Shown: positions 39,534-48,024 of the stretch, in pieces
Layout: the number at the start of each line of letters is the position of its first letter
How positions within the stretch are numbered: the first letter of the stretch is position 1
DNA from: Lachnospiraceae bacterium
Lineage (GTDB): Bacteria; Bacillota; Clostridia; Lachnospirales; Lachnospiraceae
DNA: 64,000 nt
NCBI GenBank assembly: GCA_004557975.1
Contig: SFEV01000017.1
Location: forward strand, 11,589-75,588
Direction of reading: 5' to 3'
Made by a program: the position numbers and the translations under genes
The notes under the pieces: generated by a model
Seen by the model: only the letters and a program-made list of their open reading frames with translations
Databases searched by the model: none
What the model was told of the DNA's origin: nothing

Positions 39534-40745
39534 ATGAAAAACAAAGCATTAAAAGTACTTGCATTGAGCCTTTCTGTATCCGCTCTTATGATGGCGGAAG
39601 CTGTGGTACCCTGTGCGGCAGAGGAAGAGACTGCAGTGGAGGAAGCGGCAGAAGGAACTGACGCAGATCAGGAAGCTGCAGATAATGTGGCGGCTTTAAT
39701 TGATAATATTTATGTTCAGGAAAGAACAGAGACCACAGATGAAGATTGCGCAGCTGCAAAAGAGGCATGGGATGCTCTGACAGATGCACAGAAAGAACTG
39801 GTGGAAGGAGAAGAGGCAAGCCCGGATTACTTTGGCCTGGATACAGGTGATGCATCCTTGGATGATGCGTTGAATCAGGATGAAATCAGCGAAAATGAGC
39901 TGCTGGTTGTAAGCTTTGGTACCTCCTATAATAACAGCCGTGTGGAAGATATCAAGGGAATCGAGGATGCTCTGAAGGAAGCATATCCGGACTGGTCCGT
40001 GAGAAGAGCATTTACTGCTCAGATTATCATCAATCATGTACAGGCAAGAGACGGTGAAGCTATCGACAATATGCAGCAGGCACTGGAGCGTGCAGTGGCA
40101 AACGGTGTGAAGAATCTGGTTGTGCAGCCCACACATCTGATGCATGGCGCTGAGTATGATGAGATGGTAGAGGCACTTGAAGGATATGCGGATCAGTTTG
40201 ATAATATCGTTATCGCAGAACCTCTTCTCGGTGAAGTGGGAGACGATGCAACTGTGATTAATGCGGATAAGGAAGCAGTTGCAACTGCTGTTTCTGATGC
40301 GGCAGTTGCAGAAGCCGGATATGAGAGTATGGCGGCAGCTGCTGAAGATGGCGTGGCTTTTGTATTTATGGGACATGGAACTTCTCATACTGCTAAAGTA
40401 AGCTACAGCCAGATGCAGACACAGATGGATACTCTTGGTTATGCAAATGTGTTTATCGGCACCGTGGAAGGTGAACCGGAAGAGACTTCATGTGAAGCTG
40501 TGATTGACGCTGTAAAAGAAGCCGGATACACAAAGGTTATCCTTCGTCCGCTGATGGTAGTTGCAGGCGACCATGCAAATAATGACATGGCAGGCAGTGA
40601 AGAAGATTCCTGGATGAGCATGTTTGAGGCAACTGGAAGCTTTGAAAGTGTAGATGCTCAGATTTCCGGACTTGGCAGCATTGAGGCTGTAAAACAGATT
40701 TATGTCGATCATGCAAAGGCAGCAATTGATGCCATTGCAGAATAA
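39534..40745 (+). CDS. cbiK: Secreted sirohydrochlorin cobaltochelatase (CbiK type)
   Basis: The 403-residue protein has a Sec signal peptide (MKNKALKVL..., cleavage near CAAEEE). An acidic linker of about 100 residues precedes a complete CbiK chelatase domain. The domain starts at LLVVSFGTSYNNSR and contains VVQPTHLMHGAEY and FMGHGTSH, whose histidines match the catalytic metal-binding residues of CbiK, and VVAGDHANNDMAG. CbiK inserts Co2+ into sirohydrochlorin (or its analogue) at the start of the anaerobic pathway; exported forms are known from Desulfovibrio (CbiKP). The cysteine in the signal region is not a lipobox. AAGGAGG lies 8 nt before the ATG. Under riboswitch control; first gene of the locus. 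Confidence 0.93.
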   Translation: MKNKALKVLALSLSVSALMMAEAVVPCAAEEETAVEEAAEGTDADQEAADNVAALIDNIYVQERTETTDEDCAAAKEAWDALTDAQKELVEGEEASPDYFGLDTGDASLDDALNQDEISENELLVVSFGTSYNNSRVEDIKGIEDALKEAYPDWSVRRAFTAQIIINHVQARDGEAIDNMQQALERAVANGVKNLVVQPTHLMHGAEYDEMVEALEGYADQFDNIVIAEPLLGEVGDDATVINADKEAVATAVSDAAVAEAGYESMAAAAEDGVAFVFMGHGTSHTAKVSYSQMQTQMDTLGYANVFIGTVEGEPEETSCEAVIDAVKEAGYTKVILRPLMVVAGDHANNDMAGSEEDSWMSMFEATGSFESVDAQISGLGSIEAVKQIYVDHAKAAIDAIAE

Positions 40746-40841
40746 AAATCTGGAAGAACCGGAATTTGAGAGAGTGGAAGACAAAGTGAACAGTAACGAC
40801 TTTTACGGTTCGCTGTATGTAGAAGAAATAGAGATAATCGG

Positions 40842-40872
40842 CTGCCCGGAATGCTTAGGCCATTTCGGGCAG
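40842..40872 (+). promoter_or_regulatory. Hairpin between the chelatase gene and the next gene
   Basis: 12-bp stem CTGCCCGGAATG/CATTTCGGGCAG with one G-T wobble and a 7-nt loop, followed by TTGTTGT rather than a T-run; partial terminator or mRNA-stabilising structure. Confidence 0.6.
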
Positions 40873-40893
40873 TTGTTGTAGGGGGAGACTAAA

Positions 40894-41475
40894 ATGAAAA
40901 GAAAATGTTATATGGCACTGATTCTGTTTGCAGTGAGCAGTTCTGCTCTGATGAGCAGCCATACTTCAGTTCTGGCAGAAGAGACGGAACTGTCAGTCGC
41001 TCTGGAGACGGATGCAGGAGAGGAGAAAGCTGACACGGAAAAGGATGTGCCGGAGGATGGCCTCTATACGGTCGAATTTCATACGGACAGCAGTATGTTT
41101 CATGTGAATGAGGCACACGGGGGGCGTGGAGTACTGACGGTAAAGGATGGAAAGATGACGCTCCATATCAGTCTGGCATCGAAGAGCATTGTAAATCTTT
41201 TCCCGGGTATCGCTGAGGATGCGAAGAAGGAAGATGCAGAACTTCTCGAGCCGACTACGGACAACGTAACCTACAGTGACGGTTTCTCAGAAGAGGTATA
41301 TGGCTTTGATATTCCGATTCCCGAACTGGAGGAAGAATTTGATCTTGCGCTCATCGGGAAAAAAGGAAAATGGTATGACCATAAAGTAAGTGTGGACGAT
41401 TTGAAACCGGCTGCAGAAGAGGATCTTGAAAAACTTGTGGCTACTGTTGAGACAGAAGAAGAGGAGAACAACTGA
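40894..41475 (+). CDS. Secreted NEAT-like protein of the cobalamin locus
   Basis: The 193-residue protein has a signal peptide of about 29 residues (MKRKCYMALILF..., TSVLAEE). A 25-residue acidic linker precedes one beta-rich domain starting at DGLYTVEFHTDSSMFHVNEA. VLTVKDGKMTLHISLASKSI and WYDHKVSVDDL follow, and the C-terminus is acidic. The strand-by-strand pattern (DGxY opening, KDGK strand, S-rich turn, Y-x-H/K closing strand) resembles NEAT heme-binding domains and the N-terminal domain of the next protein. No sortase or lipoprotein anchor is seen. A role in holding or passing a tetrapyrrole or corrinoid outside the membrane is inferred from fold and position. Confidence 0.75.
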   Translation: MKRKCYMALILFAVSSSALMSSHTSVLAEETELSVALETDAGEEKADTEKDVPEDGLYTVEFHTDSSMFHVNEAHGGRGVLTVKDGKMTLHISLASKSIVNLFPGIAEDAKKEDAELLEPTTDNVTYSDGFSEEVYGFDIPIPELEEEFDLALIGKKGKWYDHKVSVDDLKPAAEEDLEKLVATVETEEEENN

Positions 41476-41507
41476 CTTTTGGTTCGAAAGTAGGGGGAAG
41501 AGTCAGA

Positions 41508-43700
41508 ATGATGAGAAATAATAGAAAAATTCTTGCCCTGTTATTGTCTGCGGCTATGGTATTGGCACCGGTGAGCGGTGTACATGCCAATGATCGGGCT
41601 GGTTTTGCCGACGCGGTGGACGGGGCTGCAGGTCTTGCGGACGGCACGTATATGCCGGATAAATTTTCCTGGTCCGGCGGTTCCGGGCGCATCGATATTA
41701 CGTGTACAGGGGTTACTGTGAGCAGCGGTCAGGCTTATGCAACGATCGCCTTCAGCAGTGACTCCTATGCTTATGTTAAGGTAAACGGAACAAAATATAC
41801 GGGCACTGTCTCTGATGGCAGTACAGTTTTTGAAATTCCGGTGGAGCTGAATGAAAACAATGAGATCATCGGCATGACCACAAAAATGTCATCTGCTCAT
41901 GAGATCACCTACCATATATATGTATATCTGGCGGCTGCGGATCATGCGGCGGGCAAAGAGGAAGACGGTAGTGGAATGGACAGCGATGCTCCGGAAATTG
42001 CCGGATTGCAATATGAGTCTGCGACAGAAATAAGAGATGCCCGGTATTTCAGGATATACAATTACAGTGATGGCGTAAAGCTTCTGGAAATTGAGCTTGA
42101 CAGAGAAGATACGGCGAAATATCTTATGGTTCCGGAGGGAGTGGAAATTCCTGCCGGGCTGGAAAAAGAGATGACCATTGTTAAATCTCCGGCAAAATCT
42201 ATTTACGTTGCATCAAAAGATGCCATGGAAAGTCTGGAAGCATCGGGTGCTGCAGATGTGATTGCAGCAGCGGCTTTCACAGCGGAGGAATATACGTCCA
42301 AATGGTACAGCGAAGCGCTGGAACAGGGGACGATTGCCTTCGCCGGTTCCTGGGAGCAGCCTGACTTTGCACAGCTCATAAAGAGCGGATGTGATCTGGC
42401 ACTGTTTCCGTCAGAATTTCTGCACAGAGAGGAAGAATCATCGGGGGAGAATACAGAGTATTTAGAACAGATCATTACCGGTTTCGAAACGCTGGAAATT
42501 CCTCTGGTGGTTGACAGGTCCGCGGATGAAGAGACAGAGCAGGCAAAGGATGAATGGAAGAAGCTGTATGCGGCGCTGCTGGGACTGGAGGAACAGACGG
42601 AGACTGCTGACGCGGAGAAAACGTCTGAAATTTCCTATATAACAGAGGCAGAGAATGCTCCGCAGGTGGCAGGGCTGACCTGCGAGGGGCAGATGAAGCT
42701 GGATTTTGCCAGGTGCTTTCAGATATATTTCTATGAAGGCGGATATGCGCTTCTCGACGTTGCAGAGAGCGGGCAGTATCTGGTAGTCCCGGAGAGCATG
42801 GAGGTTCCGGAGGGACTGGATGAAGAGATCGTGGTGCTGCAGCAACCGCTGAACCATATTTATCTTCAGGCTACATCTGCCATGGCACTGTTCCGTGCAC
42901 TGGATTCTCTGGACAATGTCAGGATGACGGGGACACAGGCAGACGGCTGGTACATCGATGAGACCGTTGAAAAAATGGAAAACGGCGAGATGCTTTTTGC
43001 CGGAAAATACAGCGAACCGGATTACGAGATGCTCATTGACGAAGGCTGTGACCTTGCACTGGAGTCCACCATGATTCTGCACTCCCCCAAGGTGCAGGAG
43101 ATGATAGAGATGCTCGGTATTCCCGTGTTTATTGACCGGGCCAGCTATGAGACGGAACCACTTGGAAGATCTGAATGGATCAAGCTCTATGGCGTCATGA
43201 TGGATAAGGAGCAGGACGCAGCAGAGTTTTTTGAGGAACAGACGCAGGTGCTGGATGAGGTGGCAGATTTTGAAAATACAGGCAAAACCATCGCCTTTTT
43301 CTATGTCAATACAGACGGATCCGTTGTTGTGCGCAAAAAGACCGATTACATTTCCGGTATGATCGAGCTGGCCGGTGGAAACAATGTCTACGGTGAAAAC
43401 TGGCCGGAGGATCAGGGCAATTCCTCCATCAAGCTGACGATGGAAGAGTTTTATGCGGAAGCGAAGGATGCGGACTATATGGTTTACAATGCCACGATTG
43501 CCAATGAGCTGGGCAGTGTGGATGAGCTTCTGGCAGAAAATGAACTGTTTGCAGAGTTTAAGGCAGTCAGAGAGGGGAATGTCTGGACTACCACGAAGCA
43601 GCTGTTTCAGGCTACTGATATTCTGGGAGAACTGATTGCGGACTTTCATCATATGCTGACCGGTCAGGGGGATATGACCTTTCTGAAAAAAGTGGATTAG
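41508..43700 (+). CDS. Multidomain binding protein: NEAT-like domain, half binding domain, full BtuF/FecB-type domain
   Basis: 730 residues with a signal peptide to about residue 27 (VSGVHANDR, no lipobox). Residues about 40-150 form a NEAT-like domain (DGTYMPDKFSWSGGSG, YATIAFSSDSYAYVKV). Residues about 160-365 and 375-715 are repeats of a metal-chelate binding fold. Each begins APEIAGLQYE or APQVAGLTCE, continues through YLMVPEGVEIPAGLE or YLVVPESMEVPEGLD, and reaches a GCDLAL strand and EIPLVVDRS or GIPVFIDRA. Only the second copy carries the C-lobe (GMIELAGGNNVYGE, EGNVWTTTKQ). The first is an N-lobe alone. It is the binding component for the following permease and ATPase; ligand likely a corrinoid, tetrapyrrole or metal chelate. 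Confidence 0.82.
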   Translation: MMRNNRKILALLLSAAMVLAPVSGVHANDRAGFADAVDGAAGLADGTYMPDKFSWSGGSGRIDITCTGVTVSSGQAYATIAFSSDSYAYVKVNGTKYTGTVSDGSTVFEIPVELNENNEIIGMTTKMSSAHEITYHIYVYLAAADHAAGKEEDGSGMDSDAPEIAGLQYESATEIRDARYFRIYNYSDGVKLLEIELDREDTAKYLMVPEGVEIPAGLEKEMTIVKSPAKSIYVASKDAMESLEASGAADVIAAAAFTAEEYTSKWYSEALEQGTIAFAGSWEQPDFAQLIKSGCDLALFPSEFLHREEESSGENTEYLEQIITGFETLEIPLVVDRSADEETEQAKDEWKKLYAALLGLEEQTETADAEKTSEISYITEAENAPQVAGLTCEGQMKLDFARCFQIYFYEGGYALLDVAESGQYLVVPESMEVPEGLDEEIVVLQQPLNHIYLQATSAMALFRALDSLDNVRMTGTQADGWYIDETVEKMENGEMLFAGKYSEPDYEMLIDEGCDLALESTMILHSPKVQEMIEMLGIPVFIDRASYETEPLGRSEWIKLYGVMMDKEQDAAEFFEEQTQVLDEVADFENTGKTIAFFYVNTDGSVVVRKKTDYISGMIELAGGNNVYGENWPEDQGNSSIKLTMEEFYAEAKDADYMVYNATIANELGSVDELLAENELFAEFKAVREGNVWTTTKQLFQATDILGELIADFHHMLTGQGDMTFLKKVD

Positions 43701-43719
43701 CTTCCATGGGAGGATGAAA

Positions 43720-44784
43720 ATGAAAAATGTACAGAAGACTGCTGCGTCTGTGGATTTTCATATGGAAAATCTGAAGCGGCGTATGCGGTACATGGCAGTA
43801 TTTGCAGTGCTGCTGGCAGCCTTTGTGGTTATCACTGTGGTAAATATTACATGGGGAAATGTGGATATTTCCATGCCGGATATTCTGAAAATTATTTTTT
43901 TCAGGGAAGGTTCGGAGATGGAGTATAATATTATCTGGAAAATCCGTCTGCCGCGAATCCTGATGGCGGCCATTCTGGGCGGCGCTTTATCTCTGTCCGG
44001 TTTTCTGCTGCAGACTTTTTTTGAGAATCCCATAGCGGGACCTTTTGTTCTTGGAATTTCCTCCGGTGCTAAGATGGTGGTGGCCATTGCCATGATCTGT
44101 TTTCTCAAAAAGTATAATTTCGTGTCCTCCTATACACTGATTATTGCGGCATTTACAGGTTCTTTGCTGTCACTCGCCTTTATCCTGCTGCTTTCACGAA
44201 AAATCAGGCATATGGCAACTCTTCTGGTGGGCGGTATCATGATCGGGTATATCTGCTCTGCTGTTACAGATTTTCTGGTCACTTTTGCAGAAGATTCCGA
44301 TATTGTCAACCTCCACGGCTGGTCTCTGGGAAGCTTCTCCGGCATGAGCTGGAGCAATGTTCAGGTGTCAGCGGCGGTGGTGGGAGTTACCGTGATTTTG
44401 ACATTCCTTCTGTCGAAACCCATCGGTGCCTTCCAGCTCGGAGAGGCGTATGCTCAGAGTATGGGGGTAAACATAAAAGTTTTCCGGGTGGCGATTCTTC
44501 TGCTGTCCAGTATCCTGTCGGCAACGGTAACGGCATTTGCCGGTCCCATTTCCTTCGTTGGAATTGCGGTACCGTTTCTGGTAAAAAGGGCACTGAATTC
44601 AGCCAGACCGCTGGTGGTGATACCGGGAACCTTTCTGGGCGGCGCAGTGTTCTGTATGTTCTGTGATCTGATTGCCAGACTGGCTTTCGCCCCCATGGAG
44701 CTTAACATCAGCACTGTCACTTCTATTTTCGGTGCTCCGGTGGTTATTTTCATGATGCTGAAAGGAAAAAAGGCAAATGCGTAG
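43720..44784 (+). CDS. ABC importer permease, BtuC/FecCD family
   Basis: The 354-residue permease has about ten transmembrane helices, as in BtuC. Family segments are WKIRLPRILMAAILGGALSLSG, NPIAGPFVLGISSGA (the passage loop), and GPISFVGIAVPFLVKR near residue 270. GGGAGG lies 6 nt before the ATG at 43720, preferred over 43714. BtuC-type permeases move vitamin B12, heme or siderophores. The riboswitch and neighbours favour a corrinoid or cobalt-tetrapyrrole. Confidence 0.93.
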   Translation: MKNVQKTAASVDFHMENLKRRMRYMAVFAVLLAAFVVITVVNITWGNVDISMPDILKIIFFREGSEMEYNIIWKIRLPRILMAAILGGALSLSGFLLQTFFENPIAGPFVLGISSGAKMVVAIAMICFLKKYNFVSSYTLIIAAFTGSLLSLAFILLLSRKIRHMATLLVGGIMIGYICSAVTDFLVTFAEDSDIVNLHGWSLGSFSGMSWSNVQVSAAVVGVTVILTFLLSKPIGAFQLGEAYAQSMGVNIKVFRVAILLLSSILSATVTAFAGPISFVGIAVPFLVKRALNSARPLVVIPGTFLGGAVFCMFCDLIARLAFAPMELNISTVTSIFGAPVVIFMMLKGKKANA

Positions 44785-44809
44785 CATTATTTGTTAAGGA
44801 GAGAGCAGG

Positions 44810-45928
44810 ATGGGCGATTATTATTTTCAGATGCAGGACATGGCAGTGGGCTACAACAGAAAGACACTGATCCATGATATCTGCATCAGTATAGAAAAGG
44901 GAGAGATTATCACCCTGATCGGGCCCAACGGTTCCGGAAAATCAACAATTTTAAAAAGTATTACCCGACAGCTTAAGCTGATCGGGGGAAAAGTACTTCT
45001 TGACAGCGCGGACATACAAGATTTATCCTACAAAAAATTGTCGACAAAAATGGCGGTGGTGCTGACAGAGCGCATGAAGCCGGAGCTGATGACGTGTCAC
45101 GACATAGTGGCTACCGGGCGCTATCCGTATACGGGAAAGCTGGGAATTCTCACACGTGAGGATGAGAAAAAGGTGGAAGAAGCCCTGGCTTCTGTGCATG
45201 CACTGGAGCTGGGAGACAGGGATTTTAACCAGATCAGCGACGGGCAGAGACAGCGTGTGCTTCTGGCGCGTGCGATCTGCCAGGAGCCGGAGATTATTAT
45301 TCTGGATGAGCCCACCTCATTTCTTGACATCCGGCATAAGCTGGAGCTTCTGTCGGTGCTGCGTCAGATGGCGAAAGAAAAAGGAATTACGGTTATCATG
45401 TCCCTGCATGAGATTGATCTGGCGCAGAAAGTATCGGATCGGATTGTGTGCGTAAAGGGTGATATAATTTCCGGCTTCGGCACGCCGGAGGAAATTTTCT
45501 GCGGAGACAGGATTCAGGAGCTTTATGAGGTCGAAAATGGATTTTATGATCCGAATTTTGGGAGTATTGAGCTATCGCGTCCGGAAGGGGAACCCCAGGT
45601 ATTTGTGATCTCCTCCTGTGGGACAGGGATTCCTGTGTACCGAAAGCTGCAGAAGGAAAATATACCGTTTGCCGCAGGGATTCTGTATACGAATGACATA
45701 GACTATCAGGTGGCACGCTTCCTGGCGGCGGAGGTTGTCGCTGAGTCCCCCTTTGAGGAAATCAGCGAAAAATCTCTGCAGCGGTCGCTGGAGCTTATGG
45801 GAAAGTGCAGGAAAGTGATCTGCCCAGGGGTGACAGTGGGAGACTGCAACCGGAGAATCCGGGAGCTGATTGATGCGGCCAGGGACTCGGGAAAACTGGA
45901 GATGATCACGGAAACCGGGAAGCAGTGA
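44810..45928 (+). CDS. ABC importer ATPase, BtuD/FecE family, with extra C-terminal domain
   Basis: 372 residues. The ATPase part (to about residue 255) has Walker A GPNGSGKST, Q-loop around VVLTERM, the stretch QISDGQRQRVLLARA (signature with D for the usual G, S-D-G-Q), Walker B IIILDEPTSFLD and H-loop SLHE. A further 115 residues form an alpha/beta domain beginning VFVISSCGTGIPVYRKLQ, with FAAGILYTNDIDYQVARFLAAE and KVICPGVTVGDCNRRI. This is not part of the ABC fold. Its glycine-rich start suggests nucleotide or ligand binding. It partners the FecCD-type permease just upstream. Confidence 0.92.
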   Translation: MGDYYFQMQDMAVGYNRKTLIHDICISIEKGEIITLIGPNGSGKSTILKSITRQLKLIGGKVLLDSADIQDLSYKKLSTKMAVVLTERMKPELMTCHDIVATGRYPYTGKLGILTREDEKKVEEALASVHALELGDRDFNQISDGQRQRVLLARAICQEPEIIILDEPTSFLDIRHKLELLSVLRQMAKEKGITVIMSLHEIDLAQKVSDRIVCVKGDIISGFGTPEEIFCGDRIQELYEVENGFYDPNFGSIELSRPEGEPQVFVISSCGTGIPVYRKLQKENIPFAAGILYTNDIDYQVARFLAAEVVAESPFEEISEKSLQRSLELMGKCRKVICPGVTVGDCNRRIRELIDAARDSGKLEMITETGKQ

Positions 45929-45967
45929 AAACGGGTAATAAATTATGGTTCGGGAAGGAAACTGGTT

Positions 45968-47140
45968 GTGAAAAACGGACTGGAAGATTATTATATTATA
46001 AAGGATCACAAAAAACTGCGTTACGGATATACGACAGGCTCCTGTGCGGCGGCTGCCTCAGGTGCGGCAGCGCTGATGCTGCTTTCGGGAAAGACAGTGG
46101 AGCGTGTGGATCTGATGACACCGAAAGGGATTTTGCTGCATCTGGAGATTCTGGACATCCGGATTGGGAAGGAGGAAGCCTCCTGTGCAGTCCGAAAGGA
46201 CGGCGGAGATGATCCGGATGCCACAGACGGGCTGCTGGTCTATGCATCCGTGCGGAAAACTCCGGAATCAGGGATACACATTGACGGCGGAGAAGGTGTG
46301 GGTCGTGTGACGAAAAAAGGTCTGGAGCAGCCCGTGGGTGCGGCGGCGATCAACAGCACACCGCGTGCCATGATTGAATCGGAGGTCAGAAAAAGTGCAG
46401 AGCTGTGCTGCTATGACGGAGGACTTTCCGTAGTGATATCCATCCCGGGAGGGGCACAGATCGCTGCGAAGACATTCAATCCCAGACTGGGGATTGAGGG
46501 AGGGCTGTCTGTTCTGGGCACCAGCGGAATCGTGATACCCATGAGTGAGGAGGCTCTCATTGCAAGCATCCGCACAGAGATGGGACTGCGGCAGGCAAAC
46601 GGCGGAGGATATCTGCTGGTCACGCCGGGAAATTACGGGGAAGCCTTTTTGCGGACGTATCCCGGGATAGACACCTCTGATTCGGTAAAGTGCAGCAATT
46701 ACGTGGGAGAGACGCTGGATCATGCTGTGAATCTGGGAATCCGAGGACTGCTGTTTGTGGCGCATATCGGGAAATTCATAAAAGTGTCCGGCGGAATCAT
46801 GAATACACATTCCAGATGTGCCGATTCCAGGGCGGAGCTGATGGCTGCGGCCGCGATCCGCGCAGGTGCGGATCTGGAGACTGCGCGGCGCATCCTCGGG
46901 ACAGTCACAACGGATGAGGCTCTCGACATCTTAATTGAAAAGGGGCTGCTGGAGGATGCCATGAAGGATATCACCGGCAGAATCCGCTATTATCTGCAGC
47001 ACCGCTGCCAGGGGGCCATCGAGACGGAGGCGATTCTGTTCTCCAATGTACACGGGCTTCTGGGGCAGACCGAGGGGGCAGAGACAATGCTGAAGCGTTT
47101 TCGGAAGGACGATTTACCGGGAGAAAATGAAGAAAGATAA
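45968..47140 (+). CDS. cbiD: Cobalt-precorrin-5B C1-methyltransferase
   Basis: 390 residues. CbiD signature at the N-terminus: RYGYTTGSCAAAASGAAA, then GVGRVTKKGLEQPVGAAAIN, SVVISIPGGAQIAAKTFNPRLG and GTSGIVIPMSEEAL. It methylates C1 in the ring-contracted cobalt-precorrin. The start is GTG at 45968 with AAGGA 8 nt upstream. First of the uninterrupted ring-synthesis genes. Confidence 0.96.
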   Translation: MKNGLEDYYIIKDHKKLRYGYTTGSCAAAASGAAALMLLSGKTVERVDLMTPKGILLHLEILDIRIGKEEASCAVRKDGGDDPDATDGLLVYASVRKTPESGIHIDGGEGVGRVTKKGLEQPVGAAAINSTPRAMIESEVRKSAELCCYDGGLSVVISIPGGAQIAAKTFNPRLGIEGGLSVLGTSGIVIPMSEEALIASIRTEMGLRQANGGGYLLVTPGNYGEAFLRTYPGIDTSDSVKCSNYVGETLDHAVNLGIRGLLFVAHIGKFIKVSGGIMNTHSRCADSRAELMAAAAIRAGADLETARRILGTVTTDEALDILIEKGLLEDAMKDITGRIRYYLQHRCQGAIETEAILFSNVHGLLGQTEGAETMLKRFRKDDLPGENEER

Positions 47141-47202
47141 TTCGTCTGACGCTGTGAGTCGTTCACGACCGGACATCATATACAGAAGGAGACTGGAAGA
47201 AT

Positions 47203-48024
47203 ATGATACATTTTGTAGGGGCAGGTTCGGGTGCACCGGATCTGATTACGGTAAGAGGAAAAAAATATCTGGAGGAGGCGGACGTGGTAATTTATGCGGG
47301 TTCGCTGGTGAATCCGGAGCTTCTTGGCTATACAAAAGAAACGTGTGAAATTCACAACAGTGCCAGGATGACTCTGGAAGAAGTCATTGATGTGATGCAG
47401 CGCGCCGAGGAGCAGGGAAAGGTGACTGTACGGCTGCACACGGGGGATCCGTGTATTTACGGAGCGATCCGGGAGCAGATGGATATTCTGGATCAGAGGG
47501 GGATCAGCTATGATTCCTGTCCGGGAGTCAGTGCATTCTGCGGTGCGGCATCGGCACTGAATCTGGAATATACACTTCCGGATATTTCCCAGAGCGTGAT
47601 TATCACGAGGATGGAGGGGCGTACGCCTGTGCCTCCGAAGGAAAGCATTCAGTCCTTTGCGGCACATCACGCCACCATGGTCGTGTTTCTGAGCACGGGC
47701 ATGCTCGAGGAGCTGAGCAGAAGACTCATCGAGGGCGGATACACTGCCCAGACCCCGGCAGCCATTGTGTACAAGGCTACGTGGCCGGACGAGAAAAAAT
47801 TCATCTGCACAGTCGGTACTCTTGCGGAGACTGCGCGGGAGAATCATATTACGAAAACAGCGCTGATGATTATCGGAGATGCAGTGCAGGCCGCACATTA
47901 TGACAGGTCAAAACTGTATGATCCCGGCTTTACGACGGAATTCAGACAGGCATCGAAGATCGTAGATTCCTGTGATCTGCAGGAGAACAACGGCGCAGAA
48001 TGCGGGGAAACAGAGAAAATATGA
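47203..48024 (+). CDS. cbiF: Cobalt-precorrin-4 C11-methyltransferase
   Basis: 273-residue member of the SAM-dependent tetrapyrrole methylase family. N-terminal FVGAGSGAPDLITVRGKKYL, then YAGSLVNPELLGY typical of CbiF/CobM, LHTGDPCIYGA with the SAM loop, and CPGVSAFCGAASALNLEYTLP. It methylates C11 in the anaerobic corrin pathway. AAGGAG precedes the ATG. The stop overlaps the start of cbiG (ATGA). Confidence 0.96.
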   Translation: MIHFVGAGSGAPDLITVRGKKYLEEADVVIYAGSLVNPELLGYTKETCEIHNSARMTLEEVIDVMQRAEEQGKVTVRLHTGDPCIYGAIREQMDILDQRGISYDSCPGVSAFCGAASALNLEYTLPDISQSVIITRMEGRTPVPPKESIQSFAAHHATMVVFLSTGMLEELSRRLIEGGYTAQTPAAIVYKATWPDEKKFICTVGTLAETARENHITKTALMIIGDAVQAAHYDRSKLYDPGFTTEFRQASKIVDSCDLQENNGAECGETEKI

